Origin: Streptomyces caelestis
Lineage (GTDB): Bacteria; Actinomycetota; Actinomycetes; Streptomycetales; Streptomycetaceae
DNA: 64,000 bases
Assembly (NCBI RefSeq): GCF_001279005.1
Contig: NZ_LGCN01000194.1
Span: 1-64,000, forward strand
Direction: 5' to 3'
The notes beneath the pieces were generated by a model. The model was not told the origin of the DNA, ran no database searches, and worked only from the letters and a program-made list of their open reading frames with translations. This document shows, in pieces, positions 55,573-64,000 of this stretch (position 1 is the first letter of the stretch; each line of letters opens with the position of its first letter). A program made the translations under genes and the position numbers.

Positions 55573-57444
55573 TCACAGGTGCCGGCGGCGGCCGGCGACC
55601 TCGGAGTCGTACCGTGCGCGGGCCCGGGCGGCGGCCTCGCGGGCGGACACCTCGGCCACCGGCACGTCCCACCAGGCCTCGGCCGGGGGAGCGGTGGGGG
55701 CGGGGTCGGTCTCGACGTACACGCACGTCGGGCGGTCACAGGCGCGCGCCTCGGCCAGCGCGTTCCGCAGCTCCCGCACGGTCTTGGCGCGCAGCACCTC
55801 CATGCCGAGGCTGGCCGCGTTCGCGGCGAGGTCCACGGGCAGCGGGGCGCCGGTGAAGGAGCCGTCGGCGGCCCGGTGGCGGTAGGCGGTGCCGAAGCGT
55901 TCGGCGCCCACCGACTCCGACAGGCCGCCGATGGAGGCGTACCCGTGGTTCTGCACCAGGACCAGCTTGACGGGGAGGTTCTCCTGGACGGCGGTGACGA
56001 TCTCCGTCGGGTTCATCAGATAGGTGCCGTCGCCGACCAGCGCCCACACCGGGGTGCCGGGCGCGGCCTGCTGCACGCCGAGCGCGGCCGGGATCTCGTA
56101 GCCCATGCAGGAGTAGCCGTACTCCAGGTGGTACTGGCGGGGGCTGCGCGAACGCCACAGCTTGTGCAGGTCGCCGGGGAGCGAACCGGCCGCGTTGATC
56201 ACCACGTCCGCGTCGCCGACGACCGCGTCGAGCGCGCCGAGCACCTGCGTCTGCGTCGGCACGGCCGTGTCGTCGTCGGCCCGGTAGGCGGCCAGGACGA
56301 CCCGCTCCCAGCGCTCCTTGCCGGCCCGGTACTCCGCCTCGTACGACGGCTCCACGCGATGGCCGGCGAGCGCCCCGGCCAGCTGCTCCAGACCCGTGCG
56401 CGCGTCGCACACCAGGGTGCGCGCCGCCAGCTTGTGCGCGTCGAAGCCGGTGATGTTGACGTTGAGGAAGCGCACGTCCGGGTTCTGGAAGAGGGTGCCG
56501 GAGGCGGTGGTGAAGTCGGTGTAGCGGGTGCCGACGCCGATCACCAGGTCGGCGGTGCGGGCGAGTCCGTCGCTCACCGCCGTGCCGGTGTGGCCGATGC
56601 CGCCGAGGTCGGCCGGGTGGTCGTGGCGCAGGGACCCCTTGCCGGCCTGGGTGGAGGCGACCGGGACGCCGGTGGCGTCCACGAACGCCTTCAGCGCCTC
56701 CTCGGCCTCGCTGTGGTGGACGCCGCCGCCCGCGACGACCAGCGGCCGCCGCGCCGCCCGTACGGCCTGCGCGGCCGCCGCCAGCTCCACCGGGTCCGGG
56801 GCGGGACGGCGGACGGACCAGACGCGCTCGGCGAAGAACTCCTCCGGCCAGTCGTACGCCTCCGCCTGCACGTCCTGGGGGAGGGCCAGCGTCACCGCGC
56901 CGGTCTCGGCCGGGTCGGCGAGCACCCGCACGGCGTTCAGGGCGGAGGGGATCAGGGCCTCCGGGCGGGTGATCCGGTCGAAGTACCGCGACACCGGACG
57001 GAGGGTGTCGTTGACCGACACGTCGGCCTCGGCCGGGTGCTCCAGCTGCTGGAGCAGCGGGTCGGCGACGCGCGAGGCGAAGTAGTCGCCGGGCAGCAGG
57101 AGCACCGGCAGCCGGTTGACGGTGGCGAGGGCGGCGCCGGTGACGAGGTTCGTGGCGCCGGGGCCGATGGAGGTCGTCACCGCCTGCGCCGACAGCCGGT
57201 TCAGCTGACGGGCGTACCCGACGGCGGCGTGCACCATCGCCTGCTCGTTGCGGCCCTGGTGGTACGGCATGACCTCGGCGTACTCGACGAGCGCCTGCCC
57301 GATCCCGGCCACGTTGCCGTGGCCGAAGATGCCCCAGGTGCCCGCGATGAGCCGGCGGCGCACGCCGTCGCGTTCGGTGTACTGGGCGGACAGGAACCGC
57401 ACCAGCGCCTGGGCGGTCGTCAGTCGGCGGGTGGCGGCGCTCAT
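55573..57444 (-). CDS. iolD: 3D-(3,5/4)-trihydroxycyclohexane-1,2-dione hydrolase
   Basis: A 623-residue ThDP-dependent enzyme that opens the ring of the inositol intermediate diketo compound to 5-deoxy-glucuronate. The activating Glu lies in GRNEQAMVHAAVGYARQ. The ThDP-Mg motif is VGDGTYLMNPTE through VQNHGYASIGG. Full length and without visible damage. It overlaps iolB by four bases. Confidence 0.95.
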   Translation of the reverse strand: MSAATRRLTTAQALVRFLSAQYTERDGVRRRLIAGTWGIFGHGNVAGIGQALVEYAEVMPYHQGRNEQAMVHAAVGYARQLNRLSAQAVTTSIGPGATNLVTGAALATVNRLPVLLLPGDYFASRVADPLLQQLEHPAEADVSVNDTLRPVSRYFDRITRPEALIPSALNAVRVLADPAETGAVTLALPQDVQAEAYDWPEEFFAERVWSVRRPAPDPVELAAAAQAVRAARRPLVVAGGGVHHSEAEEALKAFVDATGVPVASTQAGKGSLRHDHPADLGGIGHTGTAVSDGLARTADLVIGVGTRYTDFTTASGTLFQNPDVRFLNVNITGFDAHKLAARTLVCDARTGLEQLAGALAGHRVEPSYEAEYRAGKERWERVVLAAYRADDDTAVPTQTQVLGALDAVVGDADVVINAAGSLPGDLHKLWRSRSPRQYHLEYGYSCMGYEIPAALGVQQAAPGTPVWALVGDGTYLMNPTEIVTAVQENLPVKLVLVQNHGYASIGGLSESVGAERFGTAYRHRAADGSFTGAPLPVDLAANAASLGMEVLRAKTVRELRNALAEARACDRPTCVYVETDPAPTAPPAEAWWDVPVAEVSAREAAARARARYDSEVAGRRRHL

Positions 57445-58334
57445 ACGGACCTCTCCGGTGCGGTGTAGAGGGGGAGTCGGGGGTCGACGGCCTGGTCCGG
57501 CCAGGTGTCGCGGACCCAGGCGTGGTCGGGGTGGTCGCAGATCAGCCAGGCGCGTTCGGCCTCGGGCCCCGCCATGACGTTGAGGTAGTACATGTGGTGG
57601 CCGGGCACGGCCATGGACGGGCCGTGCCAGCCGTCCGGGATGAGGACGACGTCGCCGTCGCGCACCTCGGCCAGCACGTCCGTCCCGCGGCCCGGACCGG
57701 ACGGGGAGACCCGCTGGTAGCCGAGGCCGGGGGTGCCGTCGTGGCCGGCGAACTCGAAGTAGTAGATCTCCTCCAGCACGGACTCCTCGCCGGGCCGGTG
57801 CTCGTCGTGCTTGTGCGGCGGGAAGGACGACCAGTTGCCGCCCGGGGTGAGCACCTCGACCGCGATGAGCTTGTCGCACTCGAACACGCCTGCCGCGCCG
57901 AAGTTGTTGACCTGCCGTGAGCAGTTCCCGGTGCCGCGCAGCTCCACGGGCACGTCGGAGGCCGGTCCGTAACGGGCGGGCAGTCGGCGGGTGCAGCGGG
58001 CGCCGGTGAGCGCGAACCGTCCGCCATCCGTCGAGGCGACGGTCGCGCGGGCGTCGCGCGGGACGTAGGCGAAGTCGGTGACGCCGTCGAACACACTGGC
58101 GCGGCCGGTGAGTTCGAAGGTGTCATGGCCGAAGTCGTCGTCGGCGGCGACCGTGCAGCCGCCGCTCAGCGGCAGCACGATCCACTCGCTGTCACCGGTG
58201 TCGAAGGTGTGCGAGCCACCGGGCGGCAGCTGAAGGACGCGCAGGCTGGAGTACCCCCAGCCGGCGGTCTTCGGGCTCACGTCGACGGCGTAGGGGCCGG
58301 CGGGGGCCTCGCCCGCGGGAAGGTGATGTGTCAT
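57441..58334 (-). CDS. iolB: 5-deoxy-glucuronate isomerase
   Basis: A 297-residue cupin enzyme converting 5-deoxy-D-glucuronate to 2-deoxy-5-keto-gluconate. The metal site is in HKHDEHRPGEESVLEEIYYF, with PDGWHGPSMAVPGH later. ATG 58334. It sits between the aldolase-like gene and iolD in the operon. Confidence 0.95.
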   Translation of the reverse strand: MTHHLPAGEAPAGPYAVDVSPKTAGWGYSSLRVLQLPPGGSHTFDTGDSEWIVLPLSGGCTVAADDDFGHDTFELTGRASVFDGVTDFAYVPRDARATVASTDGGRFALTGARCTRRLPARYGPASDVPVELRGTGNCSRQVNNFGAAGVFECDKLIAVEVLTPGGNWSSFPPHKHDEHRPGEESVLEEIYYFEFAGHDGTPGLGYQRVSPSGPGRGTDVLAEVRDGDVVLIPDGWHGPSMAVPGHHMYYLNVMAGPEAERAWLICDHPDHAWVRDTWPDQAVDPRLPLYTAPERSV

Positions 58335-58362
58335 GCCGTGCCTCCGTCTTCGAACGGGTTCC

Positions 58363-59241
58363 TCACAACAGGCCGACGGCCGTGTCGACCGCCGTCTCCA
58401 CACTGCCCTCGGCCGGGTAGAGCAGCGAGCGGCCGACGACCATCCCCATCACGGTGGGCAGCCGCAGCGCCTTGCCCCACCGTTCGTAGGCCGCCTCCTG
58501 GTCGCCGACCTCGCCGCCGAGCAGGACGACGGGCAGCGTGGAGGCCTCCAGCACCTCCGGCATGGCGTCGACGTCGTCGGTGACCGGGAGCTTCAGCCAG
58601 GTGTAGGCGGAGGTGCCGCCCAGGCCGGAGGCGATGGCGATGGAGCGGGTGACCGCCTCGGCGGACAGGTCGTTGCGGACCCGGCCGTCCCCGTCCCGGC
58701 GCGAGATGAACGGCTCCACGAACACCGGCAGCCGGCGTTCGGCCATGGCGTCCACGGCGCGGGCGGCGGACTCCAGGGTGGCCAGCGAGCCCGGGTCGTC
58801 GTAGTCGATGCGGACCAGCAGTTTGCCCGCGTCGAAGCCCAGCCGGGCGATGTCCTGCGCGCGGTGGCCGGTGAAGCGGTCGTCCATCTCGAAGGAGGCG
58901 CCGGCCAGACCGCCCCGGTTCATCGAGCCCATGACGACCTTGTCCTCCAGCACCCCGAGGAGCAGCAGGTCCTCCAGGATGTCGGCGGTGGCCAGCACCC
59001 CGTCGACGCCCGGCCGGGACAGCGCGGTGCAGAGACGTTCCAGCAGGTCGGCGCGGTTCGCCATGGCCAGTCGGCGGTCGCCGATGCCGAGCGCGCCCCG
59101 GGCGGGATGGTCGGCGGCCACGATCATCAGCCGGCCGCTGTCGCCGATCAGCGGGCGCCGTGCCCGGCGGGCGGCGGCCTCGGCGACGGCCTCCGGGTTG
59201 CGGGCCCGGACCGTGGTGAGGTCGGGGATGCTGAGGTTCAA
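58363..59241 (-). CDS. Cgl0159-type (beta/alpha)8 aldolase
   Basis: A 292-residue aldolase-like TIM-barrel protein of the Cgl0159 group, found in actinobacterial iol operons, where it probably cleaves the phosphorylated deoxyketogluconate. The likely Schiff-base Lys is in TSAYTWLKLPV, and GDSGRLMIVAADHPARGALG marks the N-terminal loop. TTG start at 59241 with GGAG seven bases upstream; there is no other suitable start. It is separated from iolC by 13 bases. Confidence 0.85.
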   Translation of the reverse strand: MNLSIPDLTTVRARNPEAVAEAAARRARRPLIGDSGRLMIVAADHPARGALGIGDRRLAMANRADLLERLCTALSRPGVDGVLATADILEDLLLLGVLEDKVVMGSMNRGGLAGASFEMDDRFTGHRAQDIARLGFDAGKLLVRIDYDDPGSLATLESAARAVDAMAERRLPVFVEPFISRRDGDGRVRNDLSAEAVTRSIAIASGLGGTSAYTWLKLPVTDDVDAMPEVLEASTLPVVLLGGEVGDQEAAYERWGKALRLPTVMGMVVGRSLLYPAEGSVETAVDTAVGLL

Positions 59242-59254
59242 GGAAGGGCTCCGT

Positions 59255-60247
59255 TCAGGACTGGCTCGGCAGGCCCGCCGCGTCCGGCGAGGCGGCCCGC
59301 GCGAGGAGGTCCGCGACCTCCGGCTCGGTCGGCGTGGCGGACGAACAGGCGGGGCGGGAGGCGACGACGGCTCCCGCGGCGTCGGCGTGGCGCATGGCCG
59401 GCTCCAGGTCCCGGCCGGAGAGCGGACCGTGGCGGGGCGAGCCGCCGAAGGCGTCGCCCGCGCCGAGGCCGTGGACCACCTCGACCGGTGCCGGGGGCGC
59501 CTCGGCCCGGGTGCCGTCGCGGTGCACGGCGAGCACGCCCTTCGGTCCCTGCGCGGCCACGGCCGGTTCCGCCCCGGCCGCCGGCGGTGCCTCGGCGCGG
59601 GCCCCGGGCCCGCGCCCCCCGGTGGCGGCCTCGCACGCGTCGAGGTCGCCGACGGCGACCGCGGCGTGCCGCAGCGCCTCGCGGTGGTACGGGCGGGCCT
59701 GGCCCGGGTCCCGCCGGAACACCGGGCGCCGGTCCGGGGCGAGGACGGTGGTGGTGCGGCGGCCGTGGGCCTCCGGCGCGGCGAGGGCGGCCGAGCGGCC
59801 GGGTTCCTCGCTCGTGCCGGTGCCGGTGGTCCAGGAGGTCCCGGCCGCGCGTACGGCGGTCGGGTCCGGCTCGTCGGCACGGATCTCCAGGTCGGGGGCC
59901 TTGGGGCGGCGGGAGGAGTACGGCGGGAAGTCGTGCTGCGGGAAGATCCCGCAGCACGTGAGCGGGGTGGGGCGCGCGGGGACCGGTGCGACCCGGCGGT
60001 CGTCCACGCCGAAATCCTTCGGCGCCCCGTGCGGAAAGGCGTCGAAAGGGTCCTCGCCGGTGCGGGTGACGACCGCCGCGGAACGGCCCGTCCGGGCGGT
60101 GGCCCCCGCGACATTCGCGGCCGATCCGCCCGGGAATTTCCCGAACGTCTCCACGCGCGCCAACGGAACGCCGGTCTCCAGTGGATAAAGATCGACCCCG
60201 GTGCGACCCGTGGTGATCAGGTCGAAATACTGTGGTGGGACGGCCAT
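59255..60247 (-). CDS. iolC: 5-dehydro-2-deoxygluconokinase, probably damaged
   Basis: A 330-residue PfkB-family kinase. It keeps the N-terminal motif FGKFPGGSAANVA and the catalytic GLGAGDAFGG near residue 270. However, many positions that are hydrophobic or aromatic in IolC proteins are replaced by Pro, Ser, Thr, Arg or Ala (for example DRRPVFR for the usual DWRPVFW, and PPAAGAEPAVAAQ for LLAAGVELAVVKQ). Most are explained by T-to-C or A-to-G changes. The reading frame is open throughout, so damage is by substitutions alone. Activity is doubtful. Start ATG 60247. Confidence 0.75.
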   Translation of the reverse strand: MAVPPQYFDLITTGRTGVDLYPLETGVPLARVETFGKFPGGSAANVAGATARTGRSAAVVTRTGEDPFDAFPHGAPKDFGVDDRRVAPVPARPTPLTCCGIFPQHDFPPYSSRRPKAPDLEIRADEPDPTAVRAAGTSWTTGTGTSEEPGRSAALAAPEAHGRRTTTVLAPDRRPVFRRDPGQARPYHREALRHAAVAVGDLDACEAATGGRGPGARAEAPPAAGAEPAVAAQGPKGVLAVHRDGTRAEAPPAPVEVVHGLGAGDAFGGSPRHGPLSGRDLEPAMRHADAAGAVVASRPACSSATPTEPEVADLLARAASPDAAGLPSQS

Positions 60248-60337
60248 TGAGCGACGCTCCTCGAACTGCTGGGGATGCGGGTCCAGGGGCGCCCTGCCAC
60301 GGTGGGGGCGTGGATTCCAGGGACCTGCCGCCTCACA

Positions 60338-60367
60338 GGTGTAGGTCTCGGAGGGCGGCGATGTCAA
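60338..60367 (-). promoter_or_regulatory. Promoter of the iolC-led operon
   Basis: Read on the minus strand, TTGACA (complement of 60362-60367) is followed after 18 bases by TACACC (complement of 60338-60343). About 90 bases separate it from the iolC ATG. It overlaps the left arm of the iol inverted repeat. Confidence 0.6.
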
Positions 60368-60424
60368 TAGTTTGTACTTACATTCGGACTAGTTAGTGAA
60401 ATGATGTCTTAACAAAGTATTGAC
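60363..60424. promoter_or_regulatory. Divergent iol operator: 13-bp inverted repeat over both -35 boxes
   Basis: The left arm GTCAATAGTTTGT (60363-60375) and right arm ACAAAGTATTGAC (60412-60424) are inverted copies with 12 of 13 matching. The arms are 36 bases apart and each includes most of one TTGACA -35 box of the two divergent promoters. A repressor bound to both arms would shut both promoters together. The GntR regulator at 54755 is the likely ligand-sensing protein. Confidence 0.8.
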
Positions 60425-60448
60425 AGCGGACGGTTCTGGGGATTGGAT
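60420..60448 (+). promoter_or_regulatory. Promoter of the inositol-type ABC importer operon
   Basis: TTGACA at 60420-60425, 17 bases, then TTGGAT at 60443-60448. The first gene starts at 60557. The -35 box lies in the right arm of the iol inverted repeat. Confidence 0.6.
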
Positions 60449-60556
60449 CGCGTCCCAGCATGACCGCCGTGTTCCATGGCACACCCCGGACTTCCGAGGC
60501 ACCGGATCCTCGGACTCCCGCCCTTTCCCCGCGTAGCACAGTGAGGTGCAGGACAG

Positions 60557-61576
60557 ATGGACCGCTCTTCGCACACCCGCTCCCGCAGAATCGCGCCGTT
60601 CGTCGCGGTCGCGGCGGCAGCCGCCCTGACCCTCGCCGGCTGCTCCAGCGGTTCCGGCGGCAAGGAGTCCGAGGAGGGCGGAGCGGACGCCTCCGCGGGC
60701 AAGGCGAACACCCCCCGCATGAAGGTCGCCCTGGTCACCCATCAGGCGCCCGGCGACACCTTCTGGGACATCGTGCGCAAGGGCGCCGAGGCCGCCGCGG
60801 CCAAGGACAACATCGACCTCGTCTACTCCTCCGACCCGAACGCCGGCAACCAGGCCACCCTGGTGCAGAACGCGATCGACCAGAAGGTCGACGGCATCGC
60901 GCTCACCCTCGCCAAGCCGGACGCGCTCAAGGAGGCCATAGCCAAGGCGAACGCGGCCGGCATCCCCGTCGTCGGCCTCAACTCCGGGCTGAGCGACTGG
61001 AAGGACCTCGACCTGCTGGAGTTCTTCGGCCAGGACGAGTCCGTGGCGGGCGAGGCGTTCGGCAAGAAGCTGAACGAGGTCGGCGCGAAGAACGCCGTCT
61101 GCGTCGTCCACGAGCAGGGCAACGTCGGCCTGACCCAGCGGTGCGACGGGGTGAAGGAGACCTTCGAGGGCGAGACCCAGATCCTCAACGTCAACGGCAC
61201 CGACATGCCGTCGGTGAAGTCGACGATCACCGCGAAGCTGAAGCAGGACTCCTCCATCGACTACGTCGTCACCCTCGGCGCGCCCTTCGCGCCGACCGCG
61301 GTGCAGTCGGTGGGCGACGCGGGCAGCAAGGCGAAGGTCGCCACCTTCGACCTCAACAAGGAGCTGACCAAGGCGATCGAGGCCGGCGACATCCAGTTCG
61401 CCGTGGACCAGCAGCCCTACCTGCAGGGCTACCTCGCCGTCGACGGCCTGTGGCTCTACAAGAACAACGGCAACTACAGCGGCGGCGGTGAGCAGCCGGT
61501 GCTGACCGGCCCGGCGTTCGTCGACGAGTCCAACGTCGACGCGGTCTCCGAGTACGCCGCGAAGGGCACTCGGTGA
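60557..61576 (+). CDS. Sugar (probably myo-inositol) binding lipoprotein
   Basis: A 339-residue periplasmic-binding-type 2 protein. The signal ends in the lipobox LAGC (Cys about residue 29), followed by a Ser/Gly linker. The binding domain opens MKVALVTHQAPGDTFWDIVR and has DGIALTLAKP and AAGIPVVGLNSG, the RbsB pattern. Divergence from the iol operon suggests inositol as the ligand. Coupled to the permease (GTGA). Confidence 0.9.
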   Translation: MDRSSHTRSRRIAPFVAVAAAAALTLAGCSSGSGGKESEEGGADASAGKANTPRMKVALVTHQAPGDTFWDIVRKGAEAAAAKDNIDLVYSSDPNAGNQATLVQNAIDQKVDGIALTLAKPDALKEAIAKANAAGIPVVGLNSGLSDWKDLDLLEFFGQDESVAGEAFGKKLNEVGAKNAVCVVHEQGNVGLTQRCDGVKETFEGETQILNVNGTDMPSVKSTITAKLKQDSSIDYVVTLGAPFAPTAVQSVGDAGSKAKVATFDLNKELTKAIEAGDIQFAVDQQPYLQGYLAVDGLWLYKNNGNYSGGGEQPVLTGPAFVDESNVDAVSEYAAKGTR

Positions 61577-62652
61577 TGAGCATGGCCCGACAGGCTGAGC
61601 CGGCGGTGACCCCACCGCCGGCCCCCGGCCCGAAACAGGGCGACGGCCGCACCGTGCGGCGCCCGCCGGCGCTGCGTCTGCTCGCCCGGCCCGAGGTCGG
61701 CGTGTTCCTCGGCGCCGTGGCCGTCGTGGTGTTCTTCCTGTTCGCCGCGCCGCCGGTGCGGGACGGCAGTGCCATGGCGAACATCCTGTACCAGTCGTCG
61801 GTCATCGGGATCATGGCGCTGCCCGTGGCCCTGCTGATGATCGGCGGCGAGTTCGACCTCTCGGCCGGTGTCGCCGTCGTCACCTCGGCGCTGACCGCGA
61901 GCATGCTCAGCTACCAGCTCACCCTGAACGTGTGGATGGGCGTGATCGTCGCCCTGGCGGTCTCCCTGGGGATCGGCGCGTTCAACGGCTGGATGCTGGT
62001 CAGGACCGGGCTGCCCAGCTTCCTGGTCACCCTCGGCACCTTCCTGATCCTGCAGGGCGTGAACCTGGCGGTGACCAAGCTGGTCACCGGCAACGTCGCC
62101 ACCGACAGCATCAGCGACATGGACGGCTTCGACCAGGCCAAGGCGCTCTTCGCCTCCGGCTTCGACGTCGCCGGCGTCCAGGTGAAGATCACCGTGGTGT
62201 GGTGGCTCGTCTTCGCCGCCCTCGCCACCTGGGTGCTGCTGCGCACCAAGTACGGCAACTGGATCTTCGCCGTCGGCGGCAGCAAGGACAGCGCCCGCGC
62301 GGTCGGCGTCCCCGTCACCTTCACCAAGATCTCCCTGTTCATGCTGGTCGGCTTCGGCGCCTGGTTCGTCGGCATGCACAACCTGTTCTCCTTCAACACC
62401 GTGCAGTCCGGCGAGGGCGTGGGCCAGGAGCTCATCTACATCGCCGCGGCGGTCATCGGCGGCTGTCTGCTGACCGGCGGGTACGGCTCCGCGATCGGCC
62501 CGGTCTTCGGCGCCTTCATGTTCGGCATGGTGCAGCAGGGCATCGTCTACGCCGGCTGGAACCCCGACTGGTTCAAGGCCTTCCTCGGCGTGATGCTGCT
62601 CGGCGCCGTCCTCATCAATCTGTGGGTCCAGCGCACGGCGACCCGGAGGTGA
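61573..62652 (+). CDS. RbsC-type sugar ABC permease
   Basis: A 359-residue permease with about ten helices after a Pro-rich N-terminus. [20 protein letters not shown] and the late [17 protein letters not shown] are RbsC-family motifs. The start is GTG 61573, overlapping the previous stop, or the next ATG 61576. Confidence 0.92.
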   Translation: MMSMARQAEPAVTPPPAPGPKQGDGRTVRRPPALRLLARPEVGVFLGAVAVVVFFLFAAPPVRDGSAMANILYQSSVIGIMALPVALLMIGGEFDLSAGVAVVTSALTASMLSYQLTLNVWMGVIVALAVSLGIGAFNGWMLVRTGLPSFLVTLGTFLILQGVNLAVTKLVTGNVATDSISDMDGFDQAKALFASGFDVAGVQVKITVVWWLVFAALATWVLLRTKYGNWIFAVGGSKDSARAVGVPVTFTKISLFMLVGFGAWFVGMHNLFSFNTVQSGEGVGQELIYIAAAVIGGCLLTGGYGSAIGPVFGAFMFGMVQQGIVYAGWNPDWFKAFLGVMLLGAVLINLWVQRTATRR

Positions 62653-62657
62653 CCGCA

Positions 62658-63569
62658 ATGACCGACAAGACCACCGGCGCCCACGGCTCCGTCCGCGAGG
62701 ACACCGCGCCCGACGGCGACCGCCCCCTGATCGAGCTCCGCTCCGCCGGCAAGTCCTACGGCAACATCCGCGCCCTGCACGGCGTCGACCTCACCGTCCA
62801 CCCCTCCAAGGTGACCTGCGTCCTCGGCGACAACGGCGCCGGCAAGTCCACCCTGATCAAGATCATCTCCGGGCTGCACCAGCACACCGAGGGCGAGTTC
62901 CTCGTCGACGGCGAGCCCGTGCGGTTCTCCACCCCGCGCGAGGCCCTCGACAAGGGCATCGCCACCGTCTACCAGGACCTCGCGGTCGTCCCCCTGATGC
63001 CGGTGTGGCGGAACTTCTTCCTCGGCTCCGAGATGACCAAGGGGCCCTGGCCCGTCCGCCGCCTCGACATCGACCGGATGAAGCGGACCGCGGACGAGGA
63101 ACTGCGCAACATGGGCATCGTCCTGGACGACCTGGAACAGCCCATCGGCACGCTCTCCGGCGGCCAGCGCCAGTGCGTCGCCATCGCCCGCGCCGTCTAC
63201 TTCGGCGCGCGGGTGCTGATCCTGGACGAGCCGACCGCCGCCCTCGGCGTCAAGCAGTCCGGCGTGGTCCTGAAGTACATCGCGATGGCCCGCGACCGCG
63301 GCCTGGGCGTCATCTTCATCACCCACAACCCGCACCACGCCTACATGGTCGGCGACCACTTCAGCGTGCTGCGCCTGGGCACCATGGAACTCAGCGCCGA
63401 CCGCGGCGAGGTCGGCCTCGAGGAGCTGACCAACCACATGGCCGGGGGCGCCGAACTGGCCGCCCTCAAGCACGAGCTGGCGCAGGTCGGCGGCGTCGAC
63501 ACCGAGGAACTCCCCGAGGAGGGCGACCTCCAGGCCCCCGTGGCCGCAACTCCGGAAGGAAAGTCCTGA
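62658..63569 (+). CDS. Sugar ABC transporter ATPase, single-domain
   Basis: A 303-residue ATPase with Walker [10 protein letters not shown] (about 57-65), signature [14 protein letters not shown] and Walker [14 protein letters not shown]. It is the single-domain short form, not the two-domain RbsA, as seen in actinobacterial inositol operons. GGAGGT lies eight bases before the ATG, five bases after the permease stop. Confidence 0.92.
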   Translation: MTDKTTGAHGSVREDTAPDGDRPLIELRSAGKSYGNIRALHGVDLTVHPSKVTCVLGDNGAGKSTLIKIISGLHQHTEGEFLVDGEPVRFSTPREALDKGIATVYQDLAVVPLMPVWRNFFLGSEMTKGPWPVRRLDIDRMKRTADEELRNMGIVLDDLEQPIGTLSGGQRQCVAIARAVYFGARVLILDEPTAALGVKQSGVVLKYIAMARDRGLGVIFITHNPHHAYMVGDHFSVLRLGTMELSADRGEVGLEELTNHMAGGAELAALKHELAQVGGVDTEELPEEGDLQAPVAATPEGKS

Positions 63570-63570
63570 C

Positions 63571-64000
63571 ATGGCAGTCGCGCTCGACCGCATCCGGGTC
63601 GGTTCCGCCCCCGACTCCTGGGGCGTCTGGTTCCCCGACGACCCGCAGCAGGTGCCCTGGCAGCGCTTCCTCGACGAGGTCGCCGAGGCCGGCTACTCCT
63701 GGATCGAACTCGGCCCCTACGGCTACCTCCCCACCGACCCGGCGCGCCTTCGCGACGAGGTGAAGAAGCGCGACCTCAAGGTCTCCGCCGGCACCATCTT
63801 CTGCGGGCTGCACCGCGGCCCGTCCGCATGGGACGCCACCTGGGAGCAGGTCGGCCGGGTCGCCGCGCTCACCCGGGACATGGGCGCCAAGCACCTCGTC
63901 GTCATCCCGTCCTTCTGGCGCGACGACAAGACCGCCGAGATCCTCGAAGCCCCGGAGCTCACCACCGAGCAGTGGGGCCACCTCACCAAGGGCATGGAAC
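63571..64000 (+). CDS. Inosose dehydratase/isomerase-like TIM barrel, partial
   Basis: The first ~143 residues of a sugar-phosphate isomerase/epimerase-fold protein, cut by the window end: VGSAPDSWGVWFPDDPQQVP and SWIELGPYGYLP at the N-terminus. The text fits IolE (2-keto-myo-inositol dehydratase) or IolI (inosose isomerase); which cannot be settled from this part. The ATG is one base after the ATPase stop, with GGAAGGA upstream, so it belongs to the importer operon and to inositol breakdown. Confidence 0.85.
   Translation, partial: MAVALDRIRVGSAPDSWGVWFPDDPQQVPWQRFLDEVAEAGYSWIELGPYGYLPTDPARLRDEVKKRDLKVSAGTIFCGLHRGPSAWDATWEQVGRVAALTRDMGAKHLVVIPSFWRDDKTAEILEAPELTTEQWGHLTKGME

Overview
The window is high-GC actinobacterial DNA and almost certainly comes from a Streptomyces chromosome. 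The evidence is the very high G+C, the many GTG and some TTG starts, a four-gene conservon (cvnABCD), a CebR-type operator, an FxsA/FxsB/FxsT-type RiPP locus, a SAV_2336-domain protein and densely overlapping operons. Two regions (1-14 kb and parts of 37-38 and 54-60 kb) carry gene relics, insertion-sequence scars and duplications. The rest reads as intact chromosome.

Layout. 1-7.2 kb: a large LuxR-family ATPase regulator, an LtrA-like membrane protein coupled to a small membrane protein, an SDR relic and an aldehyde dehydrogenase, bracketed by a ~122-bp direct repeat that carries GTCAG palindromes. 7.2-9.6 kb: two IS5-type transposase relics on opposite strands, an IS-associated coiled-coil ORF, an orphan SUKH-like protein, an MFS transporter start destroyed by a 19-bp tandem duplication, and a nuclease-like fragment. 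9.6-15 kb: an ABC exporter, an MGT-type glycosyltransferase, a DUF4190-like protein and an ASCH protein. 15-17.5 kb: a secreted glycoside hydrolase with FN3 and CBM2 behind a perfect CebR box. 17.5-25 kb: a Cys/Ser-tailed membrane protein, the conservon, an XRE-cupin regulator, a GNAT acetyltransferase, a YjbR protein and a tRNA-Pro. 25-29.5 kb: an LpqY-SugABC-like sugar importer. 29.5-39 kb: DUF4916 NUDIX, DUF574 methyltransferase, HhH endonuclease, Dps, thiolase, TauE/SafE, diacylglycerol kinase, cobK, cobF, a DUF309 protein and a second identical tRNA-Pro.

The most interesting block is 39-52.6 kb. A Trypco1 protein and a ClC channel precede a three-gene RiPP operon: an FxsA-like precursor with an unusual YNSSA core and C-terminal extension, an FxsB-like radical SAM/SPASM maturase, and a separate HExxH peptide-modifying protein. 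It converges on a four-gene operon: trypsin-like protease with an effector-associated domain, a VMAP-C protein, a MoxR AAA ATPase, and a 1517-aa SAV_2336/vWA-like/NB-ARC/TPR protein (FxsT). This looks like a peptide-modification system joined to a vWA-MoxR-VMAP conflict system.

54-64 kb is a myo-inositol locus: a GntR regulator, iolD, iolB, a Cgl0159-type aldolase and iolC on the minus strand, with a divergent inositol-type ABC importer and an iolE/iolI-like gene (cut by the window end) on the plus strand. The divergent promoter region carries a 13-bp inverted repeat that overlaps both -35 boxes. iolC and several relics appear to carry many A:T-to-G:C type substitutions.
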